From CAZPXZ01 sp965221505 (GTDB taxonomy: Bacteria; Pseudomonadota; Alphaproteobacteria; Rhodobacterales; CAZPXZ01): DNA of 64,000 bases. How positions within the stretch are numbered: the stretch's first letter is position 1; the number at the start of each line of letters is the position of its first letter. The notes beneath the pieces are model-generated. The model had not been told where the DNA came from. It searched no databases and saw only the letters and a list, made by a program, of their open reading frames with translations. The stretch spans positions 1,364,001 to 1,428,000 of the forward strand of contig CBDCSI010000001.1 in the NCBI GenBank assembly GCA_965221505.1, written 5' to 3'. The position numbers and the translations under genes are program-made. Shown in pieces: positions 32,868 through 41,306 of this stretch.

Positions 32868-33944
32868 ATGAACGCGCGCCTTGAACTCCACGACATCCGT
32901 CTTTCGTTCAACGGCCAGGCAGCCGTGGCCGGACTCGACCTGTCGGTGGCGATGGGCGAGCTCGTTTGCCTCCTCGGCCCTTCGGGATGCGGCAAGACGA
33001 CGACGCTCCGGGTTGCGGCGGGCGTCGAGCGGCAGGAGGCCGGATCGGTCGTGGTGGACGGTCGGCCGGTATCGAACGGGTCGGTTCACCTTCCGCCTGA
33101 GCAACGGTCGATCGGCCTGATGTTCCAGGAATGCGCGCTGTTTCCCCATCTGAGCGCGATCGAGAACGTGTCCTTCGGGTTTGCGGGGCGCGGGGCCCGC
33201 CAGCGCGGCGAAGCGCGGCAATTCCTGGACCGGATGGGACTGGCCAGCCATGCGGAGAAATTCCCGCACCAGCTGTCCGGCGGAGAACAGCAGCGGATCG
33301 CGCTGGCGAGGGCGCTCGCGCCGAGACCCCGGGTTCTGCTCATGGACGAGCCGTTTTCGGGGTTGGACACGCGGCTTCGGGACGGCATTCGGGACGAGGC
33401 GCTGGCGCTGCTCAAGGAGGAGGGGACCGCCGTGCTTCTGGTGACCCACGAGCCGAGCGAAGCCCTGCGCATGGGCGACCGGATCGCGCTGATGCGGGAC
33501 GGGCGCATCGTGCAGACCGGAGAGCCGTACCACATCTACAACCACCCCCGCGACCGGCTGGCCGCCGCCTTCTTCTCCGAGGTGAACGTGGTGTCCGGGA
33601 CGGTCGCGTCGCAGCAGGTGGACACGCCCTTCGGGCCGTTCCTCTCGGTCGGCAACCCGGACGGCACCCGGGTGGAGATCGTGATTCGCCCGGAGAACCT
33701 GGCCCTGAAACTCGACGACGGCGCACCCGCGCCGGTCGCGTCGCCCGAGCTCGGCATTCCGGCGGCGGGGCGGGTGTCGAGGGCGAGATTCCTCGGTGCG
33801 GAGAGCCTGGTGGAGGTTCGGGTCGAGCGCGACGGCTCTCTCCTGCGCGCCACGGTGCCCGGCACGTTCCTTCCGCCGAAGGGCGCGCCGATCTGGATTT
33901 CGTTGCGTCGGGACCGGTGTTTCGTCTTCGCCTCCGACGCTTAG
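32868..33944 (+). CDS. ABC transporter ATP-binding protein, FbpC/PotA-like
   Basis: 358 aa. Walker A LLGPSGCGKTTTLRVAAG (34-51), Q-loop IGLMFQECALFPHLSAIENV, signature QLSGGEQQRIALARALAP, Walker B VLLMDEPFSGLDTRLRD and H-loop LVTHEPSEALRMGDRIALM are complete. The C-terminal TOBE-type region (IRPENLAL, residues about 265-272) is the kind found in FbpC (ferric iron) and PotA (polyamine) ATPases. No permease or binding-protein gene is next to it, so it is an orphan subunit serving a transporter elsewhere. Substrate unknown. It lies between lolD and tatA with 70 and 94 bp gaps. Confidence 0.85.
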   Translation: MNARLELHDIRLSFNGQAAVAGLDLSVAMGELVCLLGPSGCGKTTTLRVAAGVERQEAGSVVVDGRPVSNGSVHLPPEQRSIGLMFQECALFPHLSAIENVSFGFAGRGARQRGEARQFLDRMGLASHAEKFPHQLSGGEQQRIALARALAPRPRVLLMDEPFSGLDTRLRDGIRDEALALLKEEGTAVLLVTHEPSEALRMGDRIALMRDGRIVQTGEPYHIYNHPRDRLAAAFFSEVNVVSGTVASQQVDTPFGPFLSVGNPDGTRVEIVIRPENLALKLDDGAPAPVASPELGIPAAGRVSRARFLGAESLVEVRVERDGSLLRATVPGTFLPPKGAPIWISLRRDRCFVFASDA

Positions 33945-33970
33945 CAGCCTGCGCCGGCTTTCGGTATGAT
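33941..33970 (+). promoter_or_regulatory. Candidate promoter of tatABC
   Basis: TTAGCA (33941-33946, overlapping the stop of the ATPase gene) and TATGAT (33965-33970) are 18 bp apart. The -10 box matches 5 of 6. The tatA start is about 70 bp downstream. Confidence 0.5.
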
Positions 33971-34038
33971 GTCCCGCAGACGAGTGTCGGCAAGCGCTGC
34001 GGACCGCACGGCTGCGGCACGAATTTAGGGGTTGGGAA

Positions 34039-34266
34039 ATGGGAATTAGCATTTGGCAGATCCTGGTCGTCGTGGTTCTGCTCGTGCTCCTCTTCGGGCG
34101 CGGGAAGATCTCCGAACTCATGGGCGACGTGGCGAAGGGCATCAAGAGCTTCCGCAAGGGCATGCGCGAGGATCCTCCGGACGCGCCGCAGGTGGAGGCG
34201 GGCGCGATCAACGCGGAAGCCGCTCCGGCGGCGGCGCGCGAATCCGTCGAACCGAAACAGGGCTGA
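34039..34266 (+). CDS. tatA: Twin-arginine translocase subunit TatA
   Basis: Pore-forming subunit of the Tat system, which exports folded proteins. 75 aa: a single N-terminal helix (WQILVVVVLLVLLFG, 6-20), the FGRGKISELMGDVAKG hinge and amphipathic helix, and a charged tail. These are the hallmarks of TatA. First of three tat genes in the canonical A-B-C order; it is separated from tatB by 53 bp. Confidence 0.95.
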   Translation: MGISIWQILVVVVLLVLLFGRGKISELMGDVAKGIKSFRKGMREDPPDAPQVEAGAINAEAAPAAARESVEPKQG

Positions 34267-34319
34267 CCGCCGCGTCGCGGTCGCCCGGCTTCGCTTCGCG
34301 TCGCTGACGACATCCGTTC

Positions 34320-34712
34320 ATGCTCGACGTCGGCTGGTCGGAACTCCTGATCCTCGGGGTGCTGGCACTCATCGTCGTCGGTCCGAAGGAATTGCCGCGA
34401 CTGATGCGGACGGTCGGGCAATGGGTCAATCGCGCCCGAAAGATGGCGCGAGACTTCCAGCGCGGAATGGAAGACGTGGCGCGGGAGGCAGACCTCGAAG
34501 AGCTCGCGGACGCCCGGAAGATGCTCGACGACGTCCGTTCCATCAAGACGGAAGCGCAGAAGAGCATCACCAGCCCCGGAAGCTGGGCGAAGGACACGGT
34601 GAAACAGGCGGTGGAGAGCGAGGTTGCGCCGACTGCGCCCGCCGCTCAGAGCGAGCCGGCGCCCGCAGTCGCGGACGCGCCTGCCGGCGGCGACAAAGGC
34701 GCCAACGCATAA
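34320..34712 (+). CDS. tatB: Twin-arginine translocase subunit TatB
   Basis: Works with TatC as receptor for twin-arginine signal peptides. 130 aa: the N-terminal helix begins MLDVGWSELLILGVLALIVVG with the conserved Glu8 and the VGPKELP hinge, then an amphipathic helix and a long acidic tail ending in an Ala/Pro-rich stretch. It is distinguished from TatA by length and by the GPKELP hinge. The gap to tatC is 54 bp. Confidence 0.93.
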   Translation: MLDVGWSELLILGVLALIVVGPKELPRLMRTVGQWVNRARKMARDFQRGMEDVAREADLEELADARKMLDDVRSIKTEAQKSITSPGSWAKDTVKQAVESEVAPTAPAAQSEPAPAVADAPAGGDKGANA

Positions 34713-34766
34713 CGGTCGAGCGCCCCGCCGGGAGCGGCGGCGCCGAAGGGAGAGCGGTTCACGCCC

Positions 34767-35597
34767 ATGAGTCAGCAGGATATCGACGCGACCAAGGCGC
34801 CGCTGATCGAGCATCTCATCGAATTGCGCAAGCGGCTGATGTGGTCGATCGCCGCGCTCGTGGTCACCATCGTCGGCTGCTACGTCGTGGCGGAAGACAT
34901 TTACCGCTTGCTTACCCTCCCGCTGGTTCAGGCCCTGGAGGCCCGGGGTCAAGAGGCGGAACTGATATTCACGGCGCTGCACGAGGCGTTCTTCACCTAC
35001 CTGCGGCTCGCCGTATTCGGCGGCGTCTGCGTCGCCTTTCCGGTGATCGCCACGCAATTGTGGATGTTCGTGGCGCCCGGCCTGTACCGGAAGGAGCGGC
35101 GGGCGTTTCTGCCGTTCCTTGTCGCCACGCCGCTGCTTTTCGTCGCCGGCGGGAGCCTGGTGTATTTCCTGGTCATGCCGCTGGCGATCGACTTCTTTCT
35201 GAACTTCGAGGTGCCGGGCGGGGACGACGCGACCGGAATCGCGTTCCTCGGCAAGGTCGACCAGTATCTGAGCCTGGTGATGACCTTCATCCTGGCCTTC
35301 GGCATCTGTTTCCAGTTGCCGGTGTTGCTTACCCTGCTCGGCCGGGTCGGGTTGGCGACCTCCGCCGGACTCGCCCGGAAGCGGCGCTACGCCGTCGTCG
35401 GAATCGCGGCGGCCGCGGCGCTTCTCACCCCGCCGGATCCCATCAGCCAGATCGGTCTCGCCGTACCCATCTACCTGCTCTACGAGATCTCGATCCATCT
35501 GGTCCGCGCGGTGGAGCGGAAGCGGGAGGAGGAGCGTCGGCGCTGGGAGGAGGAACTGGAATCCGACGATCCGGAGGAGCAGCCGGCCGGTGGCTGA
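34767..35597 (+). CDS. tatC: Twin-arginine translocase subunit TatC
   Basis: Core receptor of the Tat translocase. 276 aa, six predicted helices. N-terminal PLIEHLIELRKRLMWSIAALV (about 12-32) carries the cytoplasmic signal-peptide-binding Glu and Arg residues; GVCVAFPVIATQLWMFVAPGLYRKERR (about 86-112) is the signature TatC segment. The C-terminal tail is long and charged (RKREEERRRWEEELESDDPEE). The stop overlaps the DUF815 gene start by 8 bp, which implies co-translation. Confidence 0.96.
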   Translation: MSQQDIDATKAPLIEHLIELRKRLMWSIAALVVTIVGCYVVAEDIYRLLTLPLVQALEARGQEAELIFTALHEAFFTYLRLAVFGGVCVAFPVIATQLWMFVAPGLYRKERRAFLPFLVATPLLFVAGGSLVYFLVMPLAIDFFLNFEVPGGDDATGIAFLGKVDQYLSLVMTFILAFGICFQLPVLLTLLGRVGLATSAGLARKRRYAVVGIAAAAALLTPPDPISQIGLAVPIYLLYEISIHLVRAVERKREEERRRWEEELESDDPEEQPAGG

Positions 35598-36480
35598 GGC
35601 AGGCGGAGCCGAACGCGGTTCCGGCGACCCGCGGGACGCGATGGAGCGCATTGCGGCCGCGCTGGAGCGGCTGTCCCCCTGCCCGTCGCGAGCGCCCGAT
35701 TTCGGGGCGGCCGAGGCCTATGTCTGGCGAACGGACCCGGACCGGTTCGAGCCGGTATACGAGGTGAACCGGATCGACCTGCGCCTGCTGAAGGGGATCG
35801 ACCGGGTGCGGGACGCGTTCCTGGCCAATTTGCGGCAATTCGCGGGCGGACACGCAGCCAACAACGTGCTGCTCTGGGGCGCCCGGGGGATGGGGAAGAG
35901 CTCTCTCGTCAAGGCGGCGCACAAGCGGGTTCGGGATACGGTGTCGGATTGCCTGCTCCTGGTGGAGATCGACCGGACCGACATCGGCGCCCTGCACCGC
36001 CTGCTCGCCGATCTCGAAGCCTGCCCGGAGCGCCGGTTCCTGCTGTTCTGCGACGACCTGTCGTTCGAGTCTCCCGACAGCGCCTACAAGTCGCTGAAGG
36101 CGGTGCTGGACGGCGGCGTTCGCGGCCGCCCGCCGAACGTGCTGTTCGCCGCCACTTCCAATCGCCGGCACCTGATGCCGCGCGACATGATCGAGAACGA
36201 GCGCCAGACGGCCATCGCGCCGAGCGAGGCGACCGAGGAGAAGGTTTCGCTGTCGGACCGGTTCGGCCTGTGGCTCGGGTTTCATTCCTGCACCCAGGAC
36301 AGCTATCTCGAAATGGTTCGGGGCTATGCGGACGAATTCGGAATCGGCATCGGGGACGAGGACCTGAACCGGCGCGCGATCGCCTGGCGGCAGGCGAGGG
36401 GAGCGGTGTCGGGCCGGGTGGCTTGGCAGTTCGCGCTCGATCTCGCCGGAAGCGCGCATGACGGGGGCGGGAGCGTCTGA
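35590..36480 (+). CDS. DUF815-family P-loop ATPase
   Basis: 296 aa AAA+-like ATPase of unknown function. Walker A LLWGARGMGKSSLVKAAHK (about 96-114) and Walker B RRFLLFCDDLSFE (about 151-163); PPNVLFAATSNRRHLMPRDM is the family sensor segment. A GTG start overlaps tatC by 8 bp. DUF815 proteins are widespread in Proteobacteria and have no assigned role that I know of. The tight linkage to tatC and to the downstream J-domain gene suggests a role in envelope or protein quality control, but this is inference. Confidence 0.85.
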   Translation: MAEAGGAERGSGDPRDAMERIAAALERLSPCPSRAPDFGAAEAYVWRTDPDRFEPVYEVNRIDLRLLKGIDRVRDAFLANLRQFAGGHAANNVLLWGARGMGKSSLVKAAHKRVRDTVSDCLLLVEIDRTDIGALHRLLADLEACPERRFLLFCDDLSFESPDSAYKSLKAVLDGGVRGRPPNVLFAATSNRRHLMPRDMIENERQTAIAPSEATEEKVSLSDRFGLWLGFHSCTQDSYLEMVRGYADEFGIGIGDEDLNRRAIAWRQARGAVSGRVAWQFALDLAGSAHDGGGSV

Positions 36481-36482
36481 AC

Positions 36483-37274
36483 GTGGGCGTCCTGGGCAAG
36501 ATCGTCGGCGGCGTGGCCGGATTCATGATCGGCGGGCCGGTGGGTGCGCTGATCGGCGCCTTCGCCGGCCACAAGCTGGTGGACAAGAGCGTGCAGCGGG
36601 CCCGGGATTCCGGCGCCGGTCGGATCGAGGGCGGAGCGGCGTCGCCGTCGCTGGCGAGCGATCAGGTGGTCTTCGCCGTCGGGGTCGTCGCGTTGGCGGC
36701 CAAGCTGGCGAAGGCCGACGGGGTTGTGGGGAAGGACGAGGTTCGCGTCCTGCGTGCGGTGTTCCCGCCCGGCGAAATCGACCAGGAGTCCGTCGCCAGA
36801 ATCTACAACGAGGCGAAGCGGACCCCGGACGGTTACGAGGAGTATGCGGAGCAGCTCTTTTCCACCTTTCGGTGGCGGCCGACCGTGCTGGTGCAGGTGC
36901 TCGACATCCTGTTCACCGTGGCGATGGTCGACGGCGCGCTCAAGCCGCCGGAGGAGGCGTTCCTGCGCAACGTCGCGGGAATCTTCCGGTTTCCGCCGCA
37001 GATCTTCGATACGGTGCGGAAGCGGCACGAGTTCGCCGGGGCCAGAGCCGGAGCGCGGGAGCCGTCGGAAGCCGACAATCTCGCCATACTGGGTCTCGGG
37101 CCGGACGCGTCCGACGACGAGATCAGGCGCCGCTACCGGGAACTGGTCCGGGAAAACCATCCGGATCGGCTCGTCGCGCAGGGTATGGCGGAGGAGTTCG
37201 TCGCCCAGGCGACGGAGCGGCTGAAGTCGATCAACGCGGCCTACGACCGGCTCGCCGGCCAGCGGGGATTCTGA
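36483..37274 (+). CDS. TerB-like plus J-domain co-chaperone (DjlA-like)
   Basis: 263 aa. The N-terminus (8-33, VGGVAGFMIGGPVGALIGAFAG) is a glycine-zipper membrane segment. It is followed by a TerB-like helical domain (about 60-180; GVVALAAKLAKADGVVGKDEV, DILFTVAMVDG). The C-terminal J domain (about 200-263; ILGLGPDASDDEIRRRYREL) has the HPD motif (HPDRL) needed to stimulate DnaK ATPase. This arrangement matches DjlA. GTG start, 2 bp after the DUF815 gene. An inner-membrane, cytoplasm-facing DnaK co-chaperone is the expected role. Confidence 0.9.
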   Translation: MGVLGKIVGGVAGFMIGGPVGALIGAFAGHKLVDKSVQRARDSGAGRIEGGAASPSLASDQVVFAVGVVALAAKLAKADGVVGKDEVRVLRAVFPPGEIDQESVARIYNEAKRTPDGYEEYAEQLFSTFRWRPTVLVQVLDILFTVAMVDGALKPPEEAFLRNVAGIFRFPPQIFDTVRKRHEFAGARAGAREPSEADNLAILGLGPDASDDEIRRRYRELVRENHPDRLVAQGMAEEFVAQATERLKSINAAYDRLAGQRGF

Positions 37275-37380
37275 GGGCCCTCGCCGGCGTTTTGCCGCCC
37301 CGCAGGGCGGCGCCGTGACGGCGCGGCCCCGCATGGGACGGAAGAGAGTGAATTCCGCTTCTCCAATGGAGGACGGCCGA

Positions 37381-37539
37381 ATGAAGGTGTTTGTGGCCTG
37401 TTTAGTAGCGCTCGTTATTGTCGTGGAAATCTTAAGATACGGTGAGGATTTTCCGCTTCGCTCACGGATAATCTGGTGGATTATGGTGGCGCTGGCCCTG
37501 GGGTCGGTTGTCTTGTTGTTGAAAGCCTTGTCTCTCTGA
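37381..37539 (+). CDS. Small hypothetical membrane protein
   Basis: 52 aa, almost wholly hydrophobic: two predicted helices (1-17, VFVACLVALVIVVEILR, and about 29-50, IIWWIMVALALGSVVLLLKAL) joined by a short charged loop. GGAGG stands 8 bp before the ATG, which is stronger evidence than any upstream alternative (an ATG at 37366 is in frame). The codon use is less GC-biased than the neighbours (AAT, TTT, TTA, ATT). Not recognised; could be a recently acquired or lineage-specific gene. Confidence 0.6.
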   Translation: MKVFVACLVALVIVVEILRYGEDFPLRSRIIWWIMVALALGSVVLLLKALSL

Positions 37540-37974
37540 GCCGAGATTTAATGACCCTGTCGAGATTGTGGCTTGCCCATCTGTGCGTAAATCAAGGGAG
37601 TCGCTCGTCGCTTGCCTGCTTGCGGTTGAGGGCGCTCCTTCAGCTTCCGGGAAATGAGCGCAGATTGGAATTATGCGACGAGAGACGCTCTTGGCGAGAC
37701 GAGACTGCGCGGCGCTGATTTTCGTCGGTCCGCGTGACCCGTGTCCCAACCGGCCGGTAGGTTCGAGCGTGAGCACCTCAAACGCCTCGCGATTGACCCG
37801 AAATCTTCGCCGCATCTCCGGTGAGTGGCGGCGCCCCGGAATTGTTCCGGCGCTCGGCGAATCCGGCTCCCGCGGGCCCGACGGGCGCCCGGGTCGACGC
37901 TTCCCGTGGGCGGGACTCCGTTGCACGGAGCGAACTGCCGTGCCACAATGAAGCGGCGACGACGGAGACCTCCC
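37540..37974. other. 435-bp region between the small membrane protein and the PIN-like gene
   Basis: No supported gene. The left part has lower GC than the surroundings and looks like an intergenic or decayed stretch. The PIN-like frame stays open upstream to 37825, but that part is proline/arginine-rich and not protein-like, and GGAG at 37963-37967 favours the start at 37975. Confidence 0.45.
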
Positions 37975-39075
37975 ATGCCCGATATGAAACAAGGCGGCGG
38001 CGATGCGCCGCCAGACCCGATCGCGCGGGTCGCGTCGATGCCGTTTTACGTTTCTCCGATCGTCGAGCGCTTGTGCGGCGCCCTTGCCCCGGAGAACTTC
38101 CGGGAAGGGGACGAGGATCCCGCATCGGCCCCGGAGGGGCCGGACTCGAACGCCCGGGTATCGTTCGACCGGCACAGCATGACAGGTTCCGATCCGAGTG
38201 CGAAGGTTGCGAATCGGCTCGGCGGGATCGAGCGCCGAACCGAATCGTCTCGCGAGTCACCCGCGACGGCTGTCGCCAGGCCGGTCGACGGTCCGGGATT
38301 TCGCGAGAATTCCCCGATATCAGACATCGTCGGCGGGCGGGACGACAGCGATTCGCAGGCCGAGGCGTTTGAGCCGACGCTGGCCTCCATGCCGTTCTAC
38401 ATCTCTCCGGTGGTCGAGAGGCTGTTCGGCGCTCTTGCCCCGGAGACCTTCGACGATGCGGATGAGGGGAATTCGTCGGCGTCGGCGCAGGCGGCCCCGA
38501 ATTCCAGCGCTCGGGTGCGCTCTGACCTGCACGCCCGGCTGAGGCGCGGCGAGAGACCGTGCGTACTGTTCGACGCTCGCGTGTTGCTGGACGCCCTCCT
38601 GTTGCGCGATAGCGCGTTGCCGGCGGCGCGAGCCCTGACCCTCGCCAGCTTGCAGGCGGTCGAGGGGTTCGTTTGCGCATCCGCCTTCGACGTAGTCAGC
38701 GCCCGCGGCGCGGATTCCGGAGTCGGTCGGAAAGGGCGCGAACGGGAGATTGCGCGCGATCTCATGGGGTTCCTGCGTATCCTTCCCCTGACCGAGAAAA
38801 CGCTCCATTCCGCACTGGAATTCGACCGTCTTTCGTTGGAAGACGCGCAGGTCGCGGCTGCCGGCGCGCATGCGGGAATCGACTTCGTCCTCACGAGCGA
38901 TCGCCGGTTCCTCGGCAATCACGAATCCGCGTGTACGCCGAAGGATCTGGTGTCCGCCTTCGAAGAGACCCCGGACGGCAGGTACCGAGTCCGAATCCTT
39001 CGGGACCGCCCCGCGTTCGGGTCCCGGATCGAGATTTCCGCACAATACGGCGAATGGCGACAGACCCTGCCCTGA
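37975..39075 (+). CDS. PIN-like nuclease-fold protein with duplicated N-terminal motif
   Basis: 366 aa from the ATG at 37975 (GGAG 7 bp upstream). The N-terminal half contains the same motif twice: MPFYxSPxVERL followed by GALAPExF, at about 22-46 and 140-164, each followed by an acidic patch; the linker between is low-complexity. The C-terminal half (about 195-335) resembles a PIN domain: VLFDARVLLDALLL (Asp for the first metal ligand; the usual D-T-N is D-A-R here), a conserved S/T region, an acidic helix and TSDRRFLG (last Asp). PIN domains are metal-dependent RNases or their inactive relatives and are the toxin of VapBC systems. No antitoxin was recognised next to it. Not a family I can name. 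Confidence 0.65.
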   Translation: MPDMKQGGGDAPPDPIARVASMPFYVSPIVERLCGALAPENFREGDEDPASAPEGPDSNARVSFDRHSMTGSDPSAKVANRLGGIERRTESSRESPATAVARPVDGPGFRENSPISDIVGGRDDSDSQAEAFEPTLASMPFYISPVVERLFGALAPETFDDADEGNSSASAQAAPNSSARVRSDLHARLRRGERPCVLFDARVLLDALLLRDSALPAARALTLASLQAVEGFVCASAFDVVSARGADSGVGRKGREREIARDLMGFLRILPLTEKTLHSALEFDRLSLEDAQVAAAGAHAGIDFVLTSDRRFLGNHESACTPKDLVSAFEETPDGRYRVRILRDRPAFGSRIEISAQYGEWRQTLP

Positions 39076-39142
39076 GGCGGCTACCCTTTGCGGCGAGCGG
39101 CGGAGTCCGTTGCGGGCATTCGCCGTGACGAGGCGTGAGGGA

Positions 39143-39379
39143 CTACAGGTTGCGGCCCGCGGCGAACGCTTCGAGCGCCCGGAGCACGGCGGAGCCGACC
39201 GATTCCGGTTCCAGGTCGTCGAGTTCGGGATTGAGAGCGGCGATCCGCCGGGTTTCCCGTTCGGAGATCCTCCTTGCCGTTTCAGGGCTCATATTCACCT
39301 CCACCCTCACGGTCGTATCGAGCGGGCTCTCCGTGTGGACGACCCACCGGCTCGCGTCAATTCGCCGAACTGTGGGCAT
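39143..39379 (-). CDS. Hypothetical small protein
   Basis: 78 aa; a strand-rich first half (RWVVHTESPLDTTVRVEVN) and a helical acidic second half (SPETARRISERETRRIAAL, VGSAVLRALEAFAAG). GGGAGA precedes the ATG by about 8 bp. No family recognised. It is convergent with the PIN-like gene (67-bp gap) and lies downstream of hyuB on the same strand; whether it could regulate the PIN-like protein is unknown. Confidence 0.5.
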   Translation of the reverse strand: MPTVRRIDASRWVVHTESPLDTTVRVEVNMSPETARRISERETRRIAALNPELDDLEPESVGSAVLRALEAFAAGRNL

Positions 39380-39507
39380 CGGATCGTCTCCCTTCGGCCA
39401 TGGTCGTCGTCATCCCCTGCGCGGGCGTTGCGCCACGGCACCATACCGCATACCGGAGCGCCGTTCGCGACGCGCGGTGTCCGGCCGGCGAGGCGAAAGC
39501 CGAACGG

Positions 39508-41292
39508 CTATCGGGTCGGCGCGATTTCGGATCGTCCGGGTTCGAGGACCGTTTGCACCGGTGCGGCCAACCGACTTCTCAGCGCGCGCGTCGCCTCCTC
39601 GTCCACGACTTGATCGACGGACAGGACGACTCCGTAGTCTTCCCGCGCGGACTCGACCGTAATCAGCCCGTCCAGCACGTCTTCGCGAACCAGCTCCGGA
39701 TCCCGCTCATGCGGCGGTCCGTAGCCGCCCCCGCCCGGAAGCTCGAGCACCAGGCGGTCGCCGTAGCCGACGAACTGCCTCCCCTTGCTCTTCATGGGAA
39801 TTCCCGCGGCGGTGGAAACCGCGCCGGCCGCCCCGTCTCCGCCGCCGTGGCGGCCCTCGGGCGCGCGCCAGGTGCGGTCGAACATGGCGGCGACGGAGAA
39901 GGGCGCGCCGTCGGCGCCGCCGAGTTCCAGAACCTGTCCGAGCCCGCCCCGAAACCGCCCGGGCCCGCCGGAGCCCTCGCGGAATTCCTTGCGCCAGATC
40001 ACGAGCGGAAACGCCGCCTCGATCGTCTCCACCGGCGGCGTCCGGACCCCGCTCGGAAACGCCGTCGTCGTCAGCCCGTCCATGGTCGGACGCCCGCCGG
40101 TTCCGCCCGTGTTGAACAGAATCACGTCGTAGTCGGGTCCGACGACCGGAGCGGTCGCCAATTCGGCCGGATCCACGGCGGTGGGTCCGCCCCGGATCAT
40201 GGGATTCCACATCGCGCCGGCGCCCTCGGCCGGAACGCGGTCGGGAACCGCCTGCGCGAGGCATCCGAAGACGACGTCGGGCAGCATCTGGCCGATCACG
40301 TGGCGCGCCGAGACCGGCATCGGCCGCTGCGCGTTCAGGATGCATCCTTCGGGTGCGGAGACTTCGACGACGCCGATCGAGCCGGCGTTGCAGGGCACGT
40401 CGGGCGCGACCACGCAGTTGACGCCGAAGACCGTGTAGGCGAGGCAGAAATTGCGCACGACGTTGACGCCCCAGGGGCTGGCGGGGGAGGAGCCGCGATA
40501 GTCGACCGACATGCGGTCGCCCTCGATCGCGAGCTCGGCCCGGATCCGGATGGGTTCCTCGAAGCCGTCGAGTTCCGTCTCGTGGGCGTAGGTTCCGTCC
40601 GGGAGGGCCCGGATCGCGTCCCGGACGCGGGCGGCCGACTGCTCGACGATATAGTCGCCGATCTCCTCGACGTCCTCGAGGCCGAACTCCTCCAGCATCC
40701 CCGCCAGGCGGCGCGCTCCCTCGTCGTTGCAATTCATCATCGCGTAGAAGTCGCCTTCCATGTCGGAGGCGTTGCGGACATTCGTCCGCAGGATCTCCAT
40801 CAGGTCCTCGTTGAGACGCCCCTCCCGGGCCAGATGCAGGATGGGGATGTTGATGCCCTCCTCGTACACCTGGCGCGCGTCGGGTCCGAGGCCGCGGCCG
40901 CCCATGTCGACGATGTGGCAGGTGTTGGCCAGCAGGCCGACGAGGCGGCCGCGGAAGAACGCCGGGGTCACCACGGTCACGTCGTGATAGTGACCGACCG
41001 ACAGCCACGGGTCGTTGGTGCAGAACACGTCGCCGGGCCGCATCGTGTCGACCGGAAACTTGCGGACGAAATGCTCCACGCAGACGGCCATGGCGTTGAC
41101 GTGGCCGGGCGTTCCCGTGACCGCCTGGGCCACCATCTGGCCCTTCCGGTTGAAGATGCCGGCCGACAGGTCTCCGCATTCGCGGACGGACTGGCTGAAC
41201 GCGGTGCGGATGACGGTTTGCGCCTGCTCCTCGATGGCCGAGATCAGCCGTTGCCAGATGAGCTGCTTTCGGATGGTGTCCAGTCCCCGCAT
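39508..41292 (-). CDS. hyuB: Hydantoinase/oxoprolinase subunit B
   Basis: Subunit of the ATP-dependent N-methylhydantoinase / 5-oxoprolinase family, which opens cyclic imides or lactams. 594 aa from ATG 41292 (family-like start RGLDTIRKQLIWQRL; a longer frame upstream is antisense noise). It has FNRKGQMVAQAVTGTPGHVNA, CHIVDMGG, NDPWLSVGHYHDVTVV, and the late FNTGGTGGRP and PGGGGYGPPHERDPE motif typical of HyuB. Partner hyuA ends 14 bp upstream. The true substrate is not evident; HyuA/B pairs act on hydantoins, 5-oxoproline, or (as acetone carboxylase relatives) other compounds. Confidence 0.93.
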   Translation of the reverse strand: MRGLDTIRKQLIWQRLISAIEEQAQTVIRTAFSQSVRECGDLSAGIFNRKGQMVAQAVTGTPGHVNAMAVCVEHFVRKFPVDTMRPGDVFCTNDPWLSVGHYHDVTVVTPAFFRGRLVGLLANTCHIVDMGGRGLGPDARQVYEEGINIPILHLAREGRLNEDLMEILRTNVRNASDMEGDFYAMMNCNDEGARRLAGMLEEFGLEDVEEIGDYIVEQSAARVRDAIRALPDGTYAHETELDGFEEPIRIRAELAIEGDRMSVDYRGSSPASPWGVNVVRNFCLAYTVFGVNCVVAPDVPCNAGSIGVVEVSAPEGCILNAQRPMPVSARHVIGQMLPDVVFGCLAQAVPDRVPAEGAGAMWNPMIRGGPTAVDPAELATAPVVGPDYDVILFNTGGTGGRPTMDGLTTTAFPSGVRTPPVETIEAAFPLVIWRKEFREGSGGPGRFRGGLGQVLELGGADGAPFSVAAMFDRTWRAPEGRHGGGDGAAGAVSTAAGIPMKSKGRQFVGYGDRLVLELPGGGGYGPPHERDPELVREDVLDGLITVESAREDYGVVLSVDQVVDEEATRALRSRLAAPVQTVLEPGRSEIAPTR

Positions 41293-41306
41293 CGCCGGTC
41301 CCTCTC

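Noticed and set aside
37540..37974. Possible tRNA or small RNA in the lower-GC region
   Set aside because: No T-arm GGTTCGAATCC-type match with a matching acceptor stem, and no recognised RNA family.
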